NCBI RefSeq assembly: GCF_036370855.1
Contig: NW_026991456.1
Coordinates: 2,790,001 to 2,854,000, forward strand
DNA from: Dromaius novaehollandiae
Lineage: Eukaryota > Chordata > Aves > Casuariiformes > Dromaiidae
Reading direction: 5' to 3'
DNA: 64,000 nt
Both the position numbers and the translations under genes were made by a program. Every line of letters begins with the position of its first letter. Positions within the stretch are counted from its first letter, which is position 1. Below are positions 1 through 11,921 of the stretch, piece after piece. The notes beneath the pieces are model-generated. The model had not been told where the DNA came from. It was given only the letters and a program-made list of their open reading frames with translations, and searched no databases.

Positions 1-156
1 CCTTTAATTTCATTCTTTCTTTCCTTCTTTCTTCTTTGAGGACCATGTCCCAGCAGGAGGACGTAGACATTCCCCATTGGGTAGGTCCCTGCCACCACCC
101 CAAGCCAAGCTCTGCCCCGATCCATTGACCTCTCTCTCTCTCTCTCTACCCCGCAG

Positions 157-674
157 CAAACATGACCCTGGATCCGGCCACAGTTCACCCCTGGCTGCTC
201 CTCTCCAAAGACGGCAGAGGCGTGAGGTGGGGAGAAGAGCAGCAAGAGCTGCCCGAGACGCCAGAACAATTCGACACGTGGCGCTGCGTGCTGGGCCGTG
301 AGGGCTTCTCCGCAGGCAGACACGCCTGGGAAGTGACGGTGGGCGGTGGGAAGAGCTGGGGCGTCGGGCTGGCCAGGGCCTCTCTGAAGAGGAAGGGACG
401 GACCTACCTGGGCCCTGAGGAGGGGGTCTGGGCAGTGGTGAAGCTGGAGGAGGTGTTTCGGGCTCTCACCTCCCCTGAACGCACCCCACTGCCACAGAGC
501 TGTGTCCCTAGAAGGATCCGCGTGTCCCTGGAGTATGACAAGGGGCAGGTGGCCTTTTCTGATGCAGAAACTGATGCCCCCATCTTCACTTTCCCGCCAG
601 CCTCGTTCAGGGGGGAGAAGATCCATCTTTGGCTCTGGGTGTGGGACAAAAACTGGCTCAGGTTGGCTCCCTGA
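157..674 (+). CDS. B30.2 (PRY-SPRY) terminal exon of a butyrophilin/TRIM-like gene, 5' part outside window
   Basis: The 3' terminal coding exon opens after a pyrimidine tract and CCGCAG (acceptor AG at 155-156) and reads through to TGA at 672-674, about 172 residues. It starts with two bases of a split codon, the phase usual for B30.2 exons. The PRY part shows the MTLDPATVHPWLLLS pattern. The SPRY part shows WRCVLG, a GFSAGRHAWEV strand, SWGVGLA, GVWAV, RIRVSLEYDKGQVAFSDAE and a final LWLW. B30.2 domains of butyrophilins and TRIM proteins bind protein or small ligands on the cytoplasmic side. Upstream exons lie before base 1, so butyrophilin and TRIM cannot be told apart. Its similarity to the B30.2 exon at 9630-10153 suggests tandem duplication of one family. 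A possible small exon at 41-80 is not included. Confidence 0.85.
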
Positions 675-1127
675 AGTGCCCCTCAGAGGACCCATATGAG
701 TCTGGCCTTGGTCATTTCATGGTCTTGCTGCTTCTCAAGGATATCTTTCTTGAAGACTTCCTCCTGAATCAATTCGGTGACCCCAGAGGATCAGTGGTTT
801 TGGACTGGTCTGTCGAAGGACAGTCAGCCAGCAAGCACTGAGATGAAGCAGGGGAAACCCCCCGACTGCCGTTTCTGCCCAGAGATGGGACTGAGTTGGA
901 CTTATTGCAACGTGGTCTTTCTTGCGGTTGTGTCTTCCCCAACCCTGGGAGCATATGTCCTTCGCTTCAAGTGTTAATGGGGAGAGCTGATAGCTGGTGC
1001 TGGGCCTTTCTTGCCGTGCTTCTTCTGGTTGTGTTGGGTGGGAGAAGCTGTTCAAAAGAAATGGTCTTCCAAGCTACCAGGATTGTGTGCTGGTGTGAGT
1101 GTGGGCAAGCACTGGGCTCTAAATAAA
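675..1127 (+). promoter_or_regulatory. 3' UTR and poly(A) signal of the B30.2 gene
   Basis: After the stop at 674 there is no further coding-like frame. An AATAAA hexamer at 1122-1127 is followed by GT/T-rich DNA (GTCTTCACACTT), which fits a cleavage and polyadenylation site. Transcript evidence is needed to fix the true 3' end. Confidence 0.55.
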
Positions 1128-4100
1128 GGTCTTCACACTTCCCCTGGGAGCACTTTGAGCTCTTTCCCTGCAGTATCTATGTCTGCAAAGGGTGACATTT
1201 GCTCCTGGTCCTAGTGGCAGCTTCTTTGGGTGGCAGTTGAAGAGCATAGCTCCAGATCACTTCCATCATTTCTGTGCATTTTTTCGTTTGGTTTCTTTTT
1301 TTGCAAACTGTTCATGCTGCCATTACTAGGGTCTTTGCAAAGGTGGGGAGGTTCTCCCAAATGTGCTTCCACTTCAGATCAGAGGGAGGTTCTGCTGCCT
1401 GGTGTCCATGGAGGAGGTGTCTGGTGAGGGTTAGTGAGCGGAGATGGCGCCAAAGGGAGCACCCAAAAGAGGTGTGTTCATTTCCATGCACTATTTTTCC
1501 CATGTTGGGGTGCTCTGAGAAAAAACTGTGTTTCAGAGCATCCTTTGCGGGGCATTTTGCCAAAGCCTTGGGGTCTCTGATGACCTGGGTCTCACTGGAT
1601 CTGCTGCTGCCAGCCCCCATCTGTACCCATCCCTGCTCACACGTTCAGGGGCTGTTACGGACCCATCTGAGAGCTTCCGACACCATCCACTGCAGTCACC
1701 ATTGCCACACCGTGCAGGCACAGTGCTTTACACCACATTTCCCCAGAAAGCCAACACGAGAGTATGAATTATTAGCACAGAAATAGGTCTTCTTGATATC
1801 ATGTGGGTTGCTGCAAAGAGTCTGTCTTCTCTCCAGCCACCTATCTTTGGATGGCCTTGAATAATCATTATTTACTCCTCTACCCTTAGGAAACTTGCTT
1901 CTGAGGTCAAAAAATGTGAAGGAATTGGTTCAGGCCTTAGAGGTGGCCAAGGACAAGGCAGCTTGACTCCGGTTTAGTGGGTGAAAGGGGGTGTCTGCAA
2001 GTCTGAACCACAGGAGAAACAGCACCGTGGTGGCCCTTCTCATGCAACAGCCACCACCTCACCGCTTCTGCCTCAGGCTCATGGTTACTGCAATAATCAG
2101 CTCAAAACTAGATCTGAGAGCTCAATATTTTTTCCATGTACCTCCCCTTTTTTGACTGTTTTTCTGCTCCAGGTTCATTACCCCTGCCACAGCAACATAG
2201 CCCTGAAACATGGCATTGGCTGGAGCTCTTCCCAACCAACCACTGGTTTTAACGTTGCGTCTCTCCTCCCTCACCAGCCATGGGCTCTGCTGCAGCCAGT
2301 CTTTCTGTTTTGTACTCAAAATCTTGCCCAAAATCTTGTTTTGGGGGCGAAGAGGAAGCACACCTCCTGTTTGGTCCCATTGCTGCTTCCTTGCTGCAGG
2401 TTTTTTTAATACTGCCAGAGGTAATTTTTTTTATCTTGTCGCCCTCCTTTTCTGACTTTTCCCCATTTCTTTTGATTTAGCAAAGGCAACAGCATGCACT
2501 GGCCCAAGGTGGTTCCTCTTCCTGATGGTTCCCATTAGTTTATGATCATTCATTTTCCCCCAGATGACTCTCATATTCAGGTCTCTAACACAGCCCAGAC
2601 TCATCTGCAACAGCTTTTTTAAATGCAACCTGATAAGAATTTGGGGCTGGTCCACTTGCGTTATTTAAAATACCACCAGCAGAAGCTAGTAACTTTTTCC
2701 TGCTCTAAAATATATTTCTCCACTTTCATGACACAATTTTCCAATTTCCAACCTTCCCCTGAAAGCCCGCGTACCTGCTCCTGCTCACTGCGGCCAGCGC
2801 AGCGGTGACTCCCTGATACGAGCAGTTAGTTTGGCTTTTAATTCCCGTTTTTCCCTCATAATTGCCTGGGTTTATTCAAACGCTTCTTAATGCTGTATAA
2901 CTGTCGTAGAGCTGCAGCTGCTTCACAAATTTTGCACTCTTCTGGCTAGTTCAGTAGGTTTTTATTTCAGTTTCTGGTTTTGCATTTCCTGTCTACATTC
3001 TGATTTTCCTTCCCTGGTCCATTTGCTAACCACACTGCCACACTTTCTGGGAGAAAAATTGGAACTTGGCAGTTTTCTTTAATTCTGCAAATTCTTGCTC
3101 AGCTTGCTCAATGCTTTTGCAAGGATCCCGGTCCCAAGGGTTTGGTCCCCACTGAATAACCCCATTCCTCAGCTCTGACATTGCTTGAAAAAACGTGGGA
3201 GGGGATGTGTGTGTGGTCTGGGGTCAGAAAAACGCTTGGCTTTTGCTCTTCATTGCTGTGTTTTCTTTCGCTTTGTTTTTTGTGGCGCTCTTACAAACGC
3301 GCCTGGCTTGCTGTGCTTTTGCAGAAAAGCCTGCCCAAAAAGGACAGCTGCCTGCATCCTCCACCAATTTATGATGCTCGAAATCTTGGTTTTGGGCAAA
3401 GACGATGCAGACCTTGCATATAAATAAAGGCAAGAACGTAGTATAACCGAAATCACGAAGATCTTACTATTAGTCCAGATCTAATTATTACAGAAAAAGA
3501 AGGAATAATGCAATTAAAATTACACACATTTCATGCTTTCTACCTCTTTTCCTGGGGTTGTGCTCACACCTCATCCTGCTTCTCAGGGTCCTGAGCTTGG
3601 GGGTTTCATTTTGGTGCCACCGGCACGTTACAGCTCATTTTTGTATGTTCGTTAATGTTATAAGCATTATTTGCTTTTGCAAAAGTATTTGCTTTTGCAC
3701 CTTTGCTCATTCTTTTTTGGTTGGCAGCTCCGTGTTGCATCTGAATTTGCTTTATATGGTGCCATTTATGCATGTTAGTCCCATGTCCGCGCTCTTCTGC
3801 GTCACCACTTTGCAAGGGCTCTGCTACTGCGCCAGGCTCCGTTTCCATGCTCGAGTCATAAAACCGGGGTGTCCCCACACCAAGATAAGCAAAAATAAAG
3901 CAAAACTGGTGCCACTGCTCAACCAGATGGAGCAAAGCAAGGAAAGCTCTGGCTGAGCTGCCAAGCTGCTGGATGTGGCTGCTCCTGCATGAGCAGGCTC
4001 TAATCTTCCCACGCAGCTGGGCTGGAAAGTGCGGCAGTAACATACCCGCCCGCTCGATCGCTTTAATCTTTATTTTTTATCTGAGGCAAGTGCTGAAGAG

Positions 4101-5116
4101 GCCAAAACATTTCTTCACTGGCGACTATGACTTGCTAACGGAAAGTCACTGAACACTCAAAAACTGGAGAATTTGAGAAGTGACTGCAGTTTCCAGGAGC
4201 ACCGAGCTGGTAAGCGACAATATTCTGCCTGGAAATGTTTCCCTGCAATAAATGATTATTGCTTCTACAGCTCATAAATAGAAAAAATCCTAAAAATCCT
4301 CATCACCCTCTCTGCCTGCAAACACAGCGCGTGTGCACCAGCATGGGGACCCATTGCACAGGAGCAGAGTAGTGCAGGGAGCTGGGTCTCAGCTGGCTTT
4401 GGCCGTTGACCTCCCCCAGGAGTAGGTCGTCCTGACTTCCTTTATAGCTGAGAGGAGGAAATAGCAGTCCGTAAAGGAATTTTTCCAGCTCCCTGCAGTT
4501 TCCGTCTCTCTCCAGCTGAGACACGCTGAAGACCCTTGCCCTTTTCCACTGCTGTCATCATTCGCTGAGTATTTTTCCCCTGGAGGCAGCCAATGTCCGG
4601 TAATTCACATGAACAATTTCTTTGTTTCTTGCACATACAGGCATTACGAATCCTGCTGCATTCCTTGCTGTTTCTGTCACATGTATGGAAAGACATCGCA
4701 GAAACGTAATTTGTGCACTGCAGCCAAGCCTGTGTGCGGTCCCCTGCCCTGGGGACCGTCCCTCACGCCAGCAACCTCCCAGGGGTCATGGTCTGACGGT
4801 GTCAAGCACGCTTGCAGTGAAACAACCCCAAGAAACACAGAGTCTTCGCCTTCCAGGCCTTATTGCAGTGCAGATAAATGATGTGATTTATCCTTCTTTC
4901 TCTTGCCCCATCAGGGTGCTGTCACTGCTGGCTTTGCTTTACCTTTAGCCTTCCACCAGCAAAGTGAGAAGCACAGGTGGAAAACCAGCAGGTGTTGCAG
5001 TAAGTCAGGGAAAAAAAAATAAGGTGGTGCTGGTACTGCCTGCACATCAAATTGCCATAATCGCTCTTTTTTCTTCGCTTCCTCCTCTCTTCTCGCTAGG
5101 TTGAGGTGCAGGGAAG
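1128..5116. other. Intergenic DNA, no gene recognised
   Basis: About 4 kb of moderately AT-rich, mostly single-copy-looking sequence between the two B30.2 genes. Open frames are short (170 codons or fewer), lack a recognisable domain and have no coherent splice partners. The frame at 4622-4948 follows an acceptor-like TACAG but shows no known fold. I saw no tRNA, rRNA or array. The promoter of the gene starting at 5117 should lie at the right end, but no TATA box or other motif there is convincing. Confidence 0.5.
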
Positions 5117-8100
5117 ATGTGGTTTCTCTCCTTCTGCGGGAACTTCAACATCAAGTCTCCCCTGCCTGGCTTCATCATGTATTTCACAGCATCCGTCGTT
5201 CAAAAGCTGGAAGCAGGTAGGTGTCCTCACTGCTCCTGCGGGCTCCTAGAGGATCAATTCTCCATTATCTGAGATTGTACATGATCTCGACCACTCAAGT
5301 AACTGAAGAACAAGGAATGAACCCTCCTTTTGCCATCGGCTTCTAAGGTTGGGTCCCGAATCCCTTTCAAAGCTCAGACCCCATTCACAGAGTCACTGAA
5401 TGGTTGAGGTTGGAAGGGACTTCTGGAGATCATCTAGTCTAACCCCCTGCTCAAGCAGGATCACCTAGAGCACGTTGCCCAGGACCCTGTCCAGATGGGT
5501 TTTGAATATCTCCATCCAAAGCATTGGGAAGGGCAGCACTGAGGTGCATTCTTCAAACCTTAAATAGCACAGGAGAACAAGTCCGCCACAGGGTCCCTAA
5601 AGCACCAAGCGGAGTCATCCCCTGGTTTCAGCAGGGTTCAAACTGGACTTCAGCTCCTCCTTGCCCAGAGATGTTGTAGAGTCTCCATCCTTGGAGATAT
5701 TCAAAAGCTGTCTGGACACAATCCTGGGCAATGTGCTCTAGATGACCCTGCTGGAGCAGGGGACTTGGACTAGATGGTCTCCAGAGGTCCCTTCCAACCT
5801 CAGCCGTTCAGTGATTCTGTGAATATCTCCTCCAGCTTCTTGCTCTTGATGGCCTCGCTTGAGCTTGCCTGACCACACAGAAGGGAGATGCAGATGAGCC
5901 TCACACGGGTGCCCGCATTTGCCCTGACAGTTCTGCCCTGCCCCTCTCCACAGCCCCGTTCACGCTGGTGGGACCTGCCGGCCCTGTGGCAGCGGTCATG
6001 GGCCAGGGCATCGTGTTGCCCTGCAGCCTGCGTCCCCGGAGGAGCGCCACCAACATGACGGTGACGTGGACCCGAGTCGCCGACGTCGTGCACCACTACG
6101 GCAGCAGGCAGGACCAACACGAGAAGCAGGGGCCGAGCTACCGCGGGAGGACAGGGCTGTCCAAAGAGGGTCTCGCCAGCGGGAGTGCAGCGCTGAGCAT
6201 CTCCACGGTCAGGCCCGCCGATGAAGGCCAGTACATCTGTTTTGTTCAAGATGGTTCTGATCATGAACGTGCCACGTTGACGCTGGAAGTAGCAGGTCCG
6301 TAGCTCAGATCCGTGTTTTCAGGGAAAGATTGTCCTTGGGGTTTCTCTTCTGCTTGCCCAGATCATTTATTCCCAAGAAGAAACTCCAGAGAGTCCCATT
6401 TGGAAATGTGATAGGGGATCCCTAAAGCACCTTCATGCTTTTGAAAATATTGACACACCTTGGCAGGGTGCTCCCATGTCTCCTGGACCCACATTCCTGT
6501 GACAGGCTGAGATGGGCACCGCCGCTAGGTCAGAGCTCGTCCCCTTTTTTAAGTTTATTTCCAAACAACCCAAATCCACCAGGGTCTGTCAGATCACAGC
6601 AGCGCGTGGGCTGGCAGAAGGGAGCAGTGTGCATGGACCCAAGGGGACAGGGAAGATGCTGCGGGCGAATATTCAAACGTCTTACCCCTCTTCCATGGAG
6701 AACACCCCAAAGCAGATGTCGCAATGGAGAACATGAGCAGTGGAGAAGCATAGCTGTGTTGCTAAACTGTCCAGGGTTGTGACCCATCAAAACCATAATG
6801 TGGACACTGATGTTTTCCACAGCAAGAATGGTCAGACCTTACCAGCCTGGGAATGTGCGATGAGGGTGGAGAAAGACCTCCTCCCCGGTGCACAAAATGG
6901 GGAGGAGACCCCACCTCCCAAAGCGAGCGTCAAAATCAAAATCAGTCACCCAACATGGAAATACTCAGAGCCAGCAAATCCAAAAAAGTCCTCCTAGGAA
7001 TGATAAGCTCAGTCGCTCTTTGCTTCCGTTCTTCTCCGTGGAGCAGAGCTCCAGCTCTCATGATTTTCTCTGCAGGCAGCCACGTTGAGGACTTTCTACA
7101 TTTTCCACCTGTGGAGCATGGCATAATTCAGATTAGACCCTGCAGAGCTGGAGGAAGCATTTAGAGGCACAGCTTATTGCTGAAGATCTGGGGCTTTTTC
7201 CCCTTGGAAAGGGACCAATTATCAAAAGCCATGTTTAGACCAGACAAAAGCTAATTTCTGTGTATTCTTACACTATCTTAACAAAAAAATAATACCAAAC
7301 AACTGGAATAAGCCTCAATTTATCCCCCCAGTGTTAGTACAGCTAGCGCTGTAGTCCCCACCTCCCCGCTGCCTTCTCTTTTTCAGACCAGTGCCCCTAA
7401 GGATAGATTTCTACAATTTTTTTCTACTATTTTCTTTCTTTTTCTGTTTTTTTTTTCAGCTCCCTTTTCTCTAGGAGTGTTTCCCTGGATGGTGGCTCTG
7501 ATCGTGACCCTGGTGGCTTGGATGGGGTCTCTTGGCCTCATAGCTTACCTGCTTAAAGCTAAAGGTAAAGTCTTAATGGAGGAGTGGGAGGATGCTTTGG
7601 ATGGGGAAGAGTTTGTCTTAAAGTGCATGAAAACAGAGAGGAGAGCGACCAGGACCCCTGAGTCACAGGGCTTATGAATTAAATAGAAGAACAGGGCTCA
7701 TGGGTGACTTAGATGTATTAAATGCACTAAAGACTCCAAGTGAAGAGAAAAGGGGAGGAAAAAGGAGAAAAGGAAGAAGAGAGGCGGTTGGGTGGGAAGG
7801 AAGAGCCCCAAGGACTCCACTCAGGTTTCCAGCTCACCCTTCATCTTCTTTGGAGATACATATTCCATAAGGCACGGTAGGGAAAGACATGAGAGAGAGG
7901 GATAAGAAAGGGAGCACCGAATTCGTCTTGAAATAGAAATTGTTTTGCCGATAACACATTCTTTGTGGTTTGTTTTCCAGCAAGGCAGTCCACAGAATGG
8001 GGTGAGTCTCTTTTTTCCCCCCACTTCCAACTGGTGAAATTGTGTTCCCATGGCAATGTTTTCTCTGGAGTTTTCTTCTGATGAGATTTCATGAAAAGTA

Positions 8101-10153
8101 TCTCTGTGGAGGAGCTGACAGGCAGCTTGATAGAGCTGCTGGAAAGTCCCTGAAGGGCCGTGAACGATGAGAAAAGAGGAAGAAGGGTGTTTGTGCAGGG
8201 TGAAAATGGGGAAGTAAAAAGCAGAGAAAGACAAGGTCAGCATCTCACTAATCCAGACAATGTGCTGCGTGTCCCTGTAGCTTAACCCAATTATAGACTA
8301 GAGCTAGATGTATGAATAATGATTTTTAGTGAATCATGAGTAAGAAAGATTATGTATGAAGAATCTATACGGGTATAAGTATATGTGCAAAACCTCAATA
8401 AAGGGTCTTCTGATTCACCCGCATCAGGAGTCCATGCCTTAACTCTCCGTCATATCTCCATAGCTGAAGTTGGCCAAGAGTGAGACTGTAAAGTTTTGTA
8501 TCGCAAGGCAATGGGAAATAACCTAATATATAGTCTAAAAGCCCACAGTGATTTTCACTCCTTTCCTGGAGGCATCCCTGCATTTAACGTTGTCCAGTGA
8601 CGGGGTGCAAACAAAATAATCTGAAGAGCAGGGGGCAGGACCAGATCTGCCCTTCCCAAATAGCAGATTCATTTTTTGTAACTGCTTTTTCTTTATGAAT
8701 TATCTCTTACAGGCAGAAAAGCTGCAGAACTTGGTAAGTCTCTGTCCTGCTTGCAATGCCTTCACCCTACAGTGGGGAGGTTCTTTGTTTTCTGTCTTTT
8801 CCCCACATTTTAATTACTGCATGTTAGGGAATTAGTAGCGCCTTAGCTGAGCAACTGTGACACATTACTAAAAGAATTAATTAAAAGAAGTAATTGGCAC
8901 CACCTTCTGCCGCCGCTGTAAACCCAAAAGCATGATGACTGGCGAGAAAACGCTGTAAACAGTGTGTCATGGTCACGTCTCATCTCCCACCATGTGATTG
9001 ATTTGCAGAGTGGAGAAGACGCATCATGCCCATCCAGAAAGGTGAGCAAGCATCGTGTCTCCTGGAACAAGGCAGAAGTTGTATCGTGGCCCATACGGTG
9101 GGGGTGGTGGGATCTCCACCCTTGGAGATGTTCAAAGCCTGGCCCTGAGCAGCCTGGGCTAGCTGGACCTGCTCTGAGCAGGAGGTTGGCTTGGAGACCT
9201 CCAGAGGTCTGGTCCCACCTCAGTTACTTAGTGATTATGAGGTTGACCTGGAGACCTCCAGAGGACCGGTCCCACCTCAATTCTTTGGTGATTATGACTG
9301 ATTTCCCATGTTCTGGACACAGCCACAACCTGATATTGGGTGAGTCCCTGGGCAGCACCATGAGGAGGTGGGGCATGTCCTCTTACTGGTCCCCTGTGAT
9401 AGCAAATGTCTTGCAGCTGTGACAGCAAAAGCATGCAAACCCCACGGAGGAAAATTTCAGGAGAAATTTCCTGAGAGCTCAGAGCTGTTTTTCTGCAGTC
9501 CTGGGCCCAACCCGGAGGCAGGCGATTGCCTGATTCCCACCAAGCTTGGGCAGATGCCAACAGCTGCCGCAAAAACTCTATGGGAAGGGGGTCTTCTCTT
9601 GACGCTCTGCCTCCCTCTCCCCCCTGCAGCCGACGTGACGTGGGATCCCGACACGGCTCACCCTCTCCTCCGCCTCTCCGCGGACGGCAGACGCGTGGAA
9701 CGGGGGGAGGCACCACAGCTTCTGCCCCAGCGCCCGGGGCGATTCGACACTGAGCGCTGCGTGCTGGGGGGTGAGGGCTTCGCCGGGGGGCAGCACGCTT
9801 GGGTGGTGGAGGTGGCGGAGGGAGGACACTGGTGGGCGGTGGGGGTGGCCGCCGGGTCTGTGAGGAGGACGGGGAGCTTCGCCTTCTGCCCCGAGGGCAA
9901 GATCTGGGCAGTGGGGAAGCTCATGGACCACCACCGAGTCTTCACAGCTCCTCACCCCACACCGCTGCCCCTGGACCACATCCCCCAGAGGATCCAGGTT
10001 CTTCTGGACCACGCTACAGGGCAGGTGGTGTTCTCCGATGCTGATAGCTGGGCCACGATCTTCATTTTCCCTCTGTCCCTGTCTGCTGGAGAGAGGCTCT
10101 ACCCTTGGCTCTGGCTGGGGGAGGCTGGAACCCACCTCGAGGTCTGCATCTGA
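5117..10153 (+). CDS. Butyrophilin/BG-like receptor: leader, IgV, TM, heptad exons, B30.2
   Basis: Seven exons join in a compatible phase (each junction phase 1): 5117-5216, 5954-6295, 7460-7564, 7981-8001, 8713-8733, 9009-9041 and 9630-10153, giving 381 codons. Exon 1 is a leader starting MWFLSFCG, like avian BG leaders. Exon 2 is an IgV domain (about residues 34-147) with Cys57, Trp72, the DEGQYIC motif with Cys129, and an N-glycosylation site NMT. Exon 3 is a membrane span (WMVALIVTLVAW and on, about 155-178). Two 21-nt exons encode cytoplasmic heptads (ARQSTEW, GRKAAEL) and a 33-nt exon follows; such mini-exons are a hallmark of BG/BTN genes. The last exon is a B30.2 domain (about 208-381) with DVTWDPDTAHP, FDTERCVLGGEGF and GHWWAVGVA. 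Type I membrane protein of the butyrophilin/BG family; ligand unknown. The IgV donor (GTCCGT) is weak. Extra heptad exons in the introns may have been missed. Confidence 0.8.
5385..5530 (-). mobile_element. CR1-like LINE 3' fragment (inverted)
   Basis: Contains GGTTGAGGTTGGAAGGGAC, GGAGATCATCTAGTC and a CCCCCTGCTCAAGCAGG stretch, recognised from memory as the conserved 3' region of avian/reptilian CR1 elements. The strand is assigned because the + strand copy at 5640-5822 shows the same region reverse-complemented with the CR1-type terminal octamer at its right end. 5'-truncated and non-coding. It lies in intron 1 of the butyrophilin-like gene. Confidence 0.75.
5640..5822 (+). mobile_element. 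CR1-like LINE 3' fragment
   Basis: Shows GGAGATATTCAAAAGC, CTGGACACAATCCTGGGC, GGTCTCCAGAGGTCCC and TTCCAACCTCAGCC, ending in TGATTCTGTGA, which is like the ATTCTRTG terminal repeat of CR1. It lies head-on to the inverted fragment at 5385-5530 and ends about 130 bp before the IgV exon. Confidence 0.75.
9090..9298 (+). mobile_element. Degraded CR1-like fragment with an internal duplication
   Basis: ATCTCCACCCTTGGAGATG followed by TTCAAAGCCTGGCCC and two copies of GGAGACCTCCAGAGG ... GGTCCCACCTCA ... GTGATTATGA match the CR1 3' region, more diverged than the copies at 5.4-5.8 kb. It sits in the intron just before the B30.2 exon. Confidence 0.6.
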
Positions 10154-10480
10154 GCCCGGAGGAGAAACTGCCTCCTCAGCAGCAACCCAACAAAAACTGG
10201 AGGCTGGCGCATTCTTTCTTCTGTCTGTTTGGACAAGTTTCCATCTTCTTGCAGACTTTCTGTCCTGCCACAGCGTTGGTGGAGCCACCACTGCTCCAAG
10301 CAAGGAGGAGAAGCCAGAAATGGGGAGAATTAGGGGCTTCTCTGCCTCACCGGGGAGGACGCATGGAGCAGAAGGAGACGTCATCGCGTGTGTATTACAC
10401 ACTCTTTGGCCCAACTTTTGTATCACAGGGATTCAACCCCAAATTGCTGGAATTACGATTAAAAAATTACAATTAAAAAC
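10154..10480 (+). promoter_or_regulatory. 3' UTR and probable poly(A) signal of the butyrophilin-like gene
   Basis: No coding-like frame follows the stop at 10153. ATTAAA at 10458-10463, a common variant of the poly(A) hexamer, is followed by a second AATTAAAA, and A-rich DNA surrounds them. The hexamer is weak evidence alone. Confidence 0.4.
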
Positions 10481-11050
10481 AACCAAAAAAAGCGCTCACA
10501 ACTACATTGCGGACACGTGTTTTCTCCGTGCATTTTTCCATGCTTTTCACAGCCGGATGGTGTCACAAGGGCATCCAGGGCTTCTCCGAGATGCAGAGGG
10601 GCATCTCAGGTGGCTTTTACCTCCGGGGAGTTTATTGTCAGGCTGGTTCACGCTTTACTAAAAGACTCATTGTTAGTCCGATCGCAATAGCGACATTTAT
10701 AAGCCACTTTGCCCCAAATTTCCGGGCTGGAAGGGAAGGAGATGCAGGGGAACGCGAAGGAGGTCTAGAAGTAACCTACGGAAAGGAGAAGGTGAGCTGG
10801 GACCTGCTCGACATCTCTTGAAGCTGGAACCAAGGTCACCTGCGGACAGATCTAATTAACAAGCAGAAGGCGACGGACGCGGCAAGTTTCCATTGGGCCA
10901 AAAAAATCATTTGGCTGCAGGGATGAAGGAAATAATTGAATGAAACAAATGAAAAAATGAATGGATAAGTCTGAGGGTTGCCTAAGTTTTGCGTAAACAC
11001 AAAACTCTGGGATTTCAGCCCGGAATTTGCCCTTCCTCCTGCATATTTCA
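10481..11050. other. Intergenic, nothing recognised
   Basis: Single-copy-looking sequence between the butyrophilin-like gene and the C-rich array upstream of C4. The short frames here have no recognisable domain. Confidence 0.4.
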
Positions 11051-11725
11051 ACTCTACCTTATATCCATAGGGCTCCCACAGACCCTATAGGGCCCCATAG
11101 ACCTCCCCAACCCTATAGGGTCCACCTAACCCTGTGGTCTACCCTGATCCCATAGACCTCCCCTGTTCTTAGGGCCCCCCCAATATAACCCCCCCGACTC
11201 CATAGGGCCCCCATAGACCCCCCCCAACCCCATAGGGTCTTTCCCAACCTCGTGGTCCTCCCCTGCCCCATAGCCTCCACCCCCACCCTTAGGACCCCCT
11301 ATATGTGCCCCCCCAAACTCCATAGAGTCCCCATAGACACCCTAGACCTCATAGGACCCTCCCAACCCCGTGGTCCCCCACCCCATAGTCAACCCCACAC
11401 CCTTAAGACCACCTGGACCCCCCACAGACCCCTTCCAGCCCCTTAGGACTCCCTGGACCACCCAGACCCCATAGGGTCCCTCCAACCCTGTGGCCTCCCA
11501 AGGCCTATAGACCCCTCCTATCCTTATAGCCCCTATAGGTCACCCCCAGACCCTATAGGGTCCCCACAGACCCTCTCCAGACCCCACAGGGTCTCCCCAA
11601 CACTTTGCCCCCCCCCCGCTCCATAGTCCCCCCCAGACCCTTAGGACCCCCCCCAGACCCCATAGTATCCTCCCCGTTAGCCTCTGGACCCCATAGGGTC
11701 CCCCCGCATAGGCTCGCCAGCCCCA
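11051..11725. repeat. C-rich minisatellite upstream of C4
   Basis: Irregular tandem units built on CCCCATAGGGTCCCCC and CATAGACCCCCCCAACC, about 15-45 bp each. The CCATAG/CTATAG core recurs in C4 introns 5, 11, 13 and 20. Confidence 0.8.
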
Positions 11726-11921
11726 CAAGGCCCCACAGTTTCCCCGCAGCCATGTGGGTGCCGGGAAGGGGGTCGATGGCCGCCAGGGCTGCAGCTGCCC
11801 AGGGCAGACCCAGGCGTCCGGGCCCCTCCCCCACCCACCCCAGTTAATGATTTACTCCCCACCCCATAGGCCCTATGCCGACCATCCCCGGGCTGCACCA
11901 CACGGTCCCCAGCCCTGCGCC
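11726..11921 (+). promoter_or_regulatory. C4 5' flank / candidate promoter
   Basis: About 200 bp between the C-rich array and the C4 start codon. No TATA box is seen. There is an E-box-type CATGTG at 11751-11756 and C-rich CCCTCCCCCACCC stretches that could bind Sp1-like factors. Mammalian C4 promoters are TATA-less and use E-box and Sp1 sites, so this is plausible. The transcription start cannot be placed. Confidence 0.3.

Noticed and set aside
4609-4948. Possible Ig or membrane exon after an acceptor-like TACAG at 4637-4641
   Set aside because: No conserved Cys/Trp pattern, no donor in a fitting phase and no partner exon.
9323-9339. Possible extra mini-exon CCACAACCTGATATTGG|GTGAGT before the second B30.2 exon
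   Set aside because: At 17 nt it would break the phase-1 chain and gives a stop in the required frame. Exon 9009-9041 joins directly to 9630 in frame.
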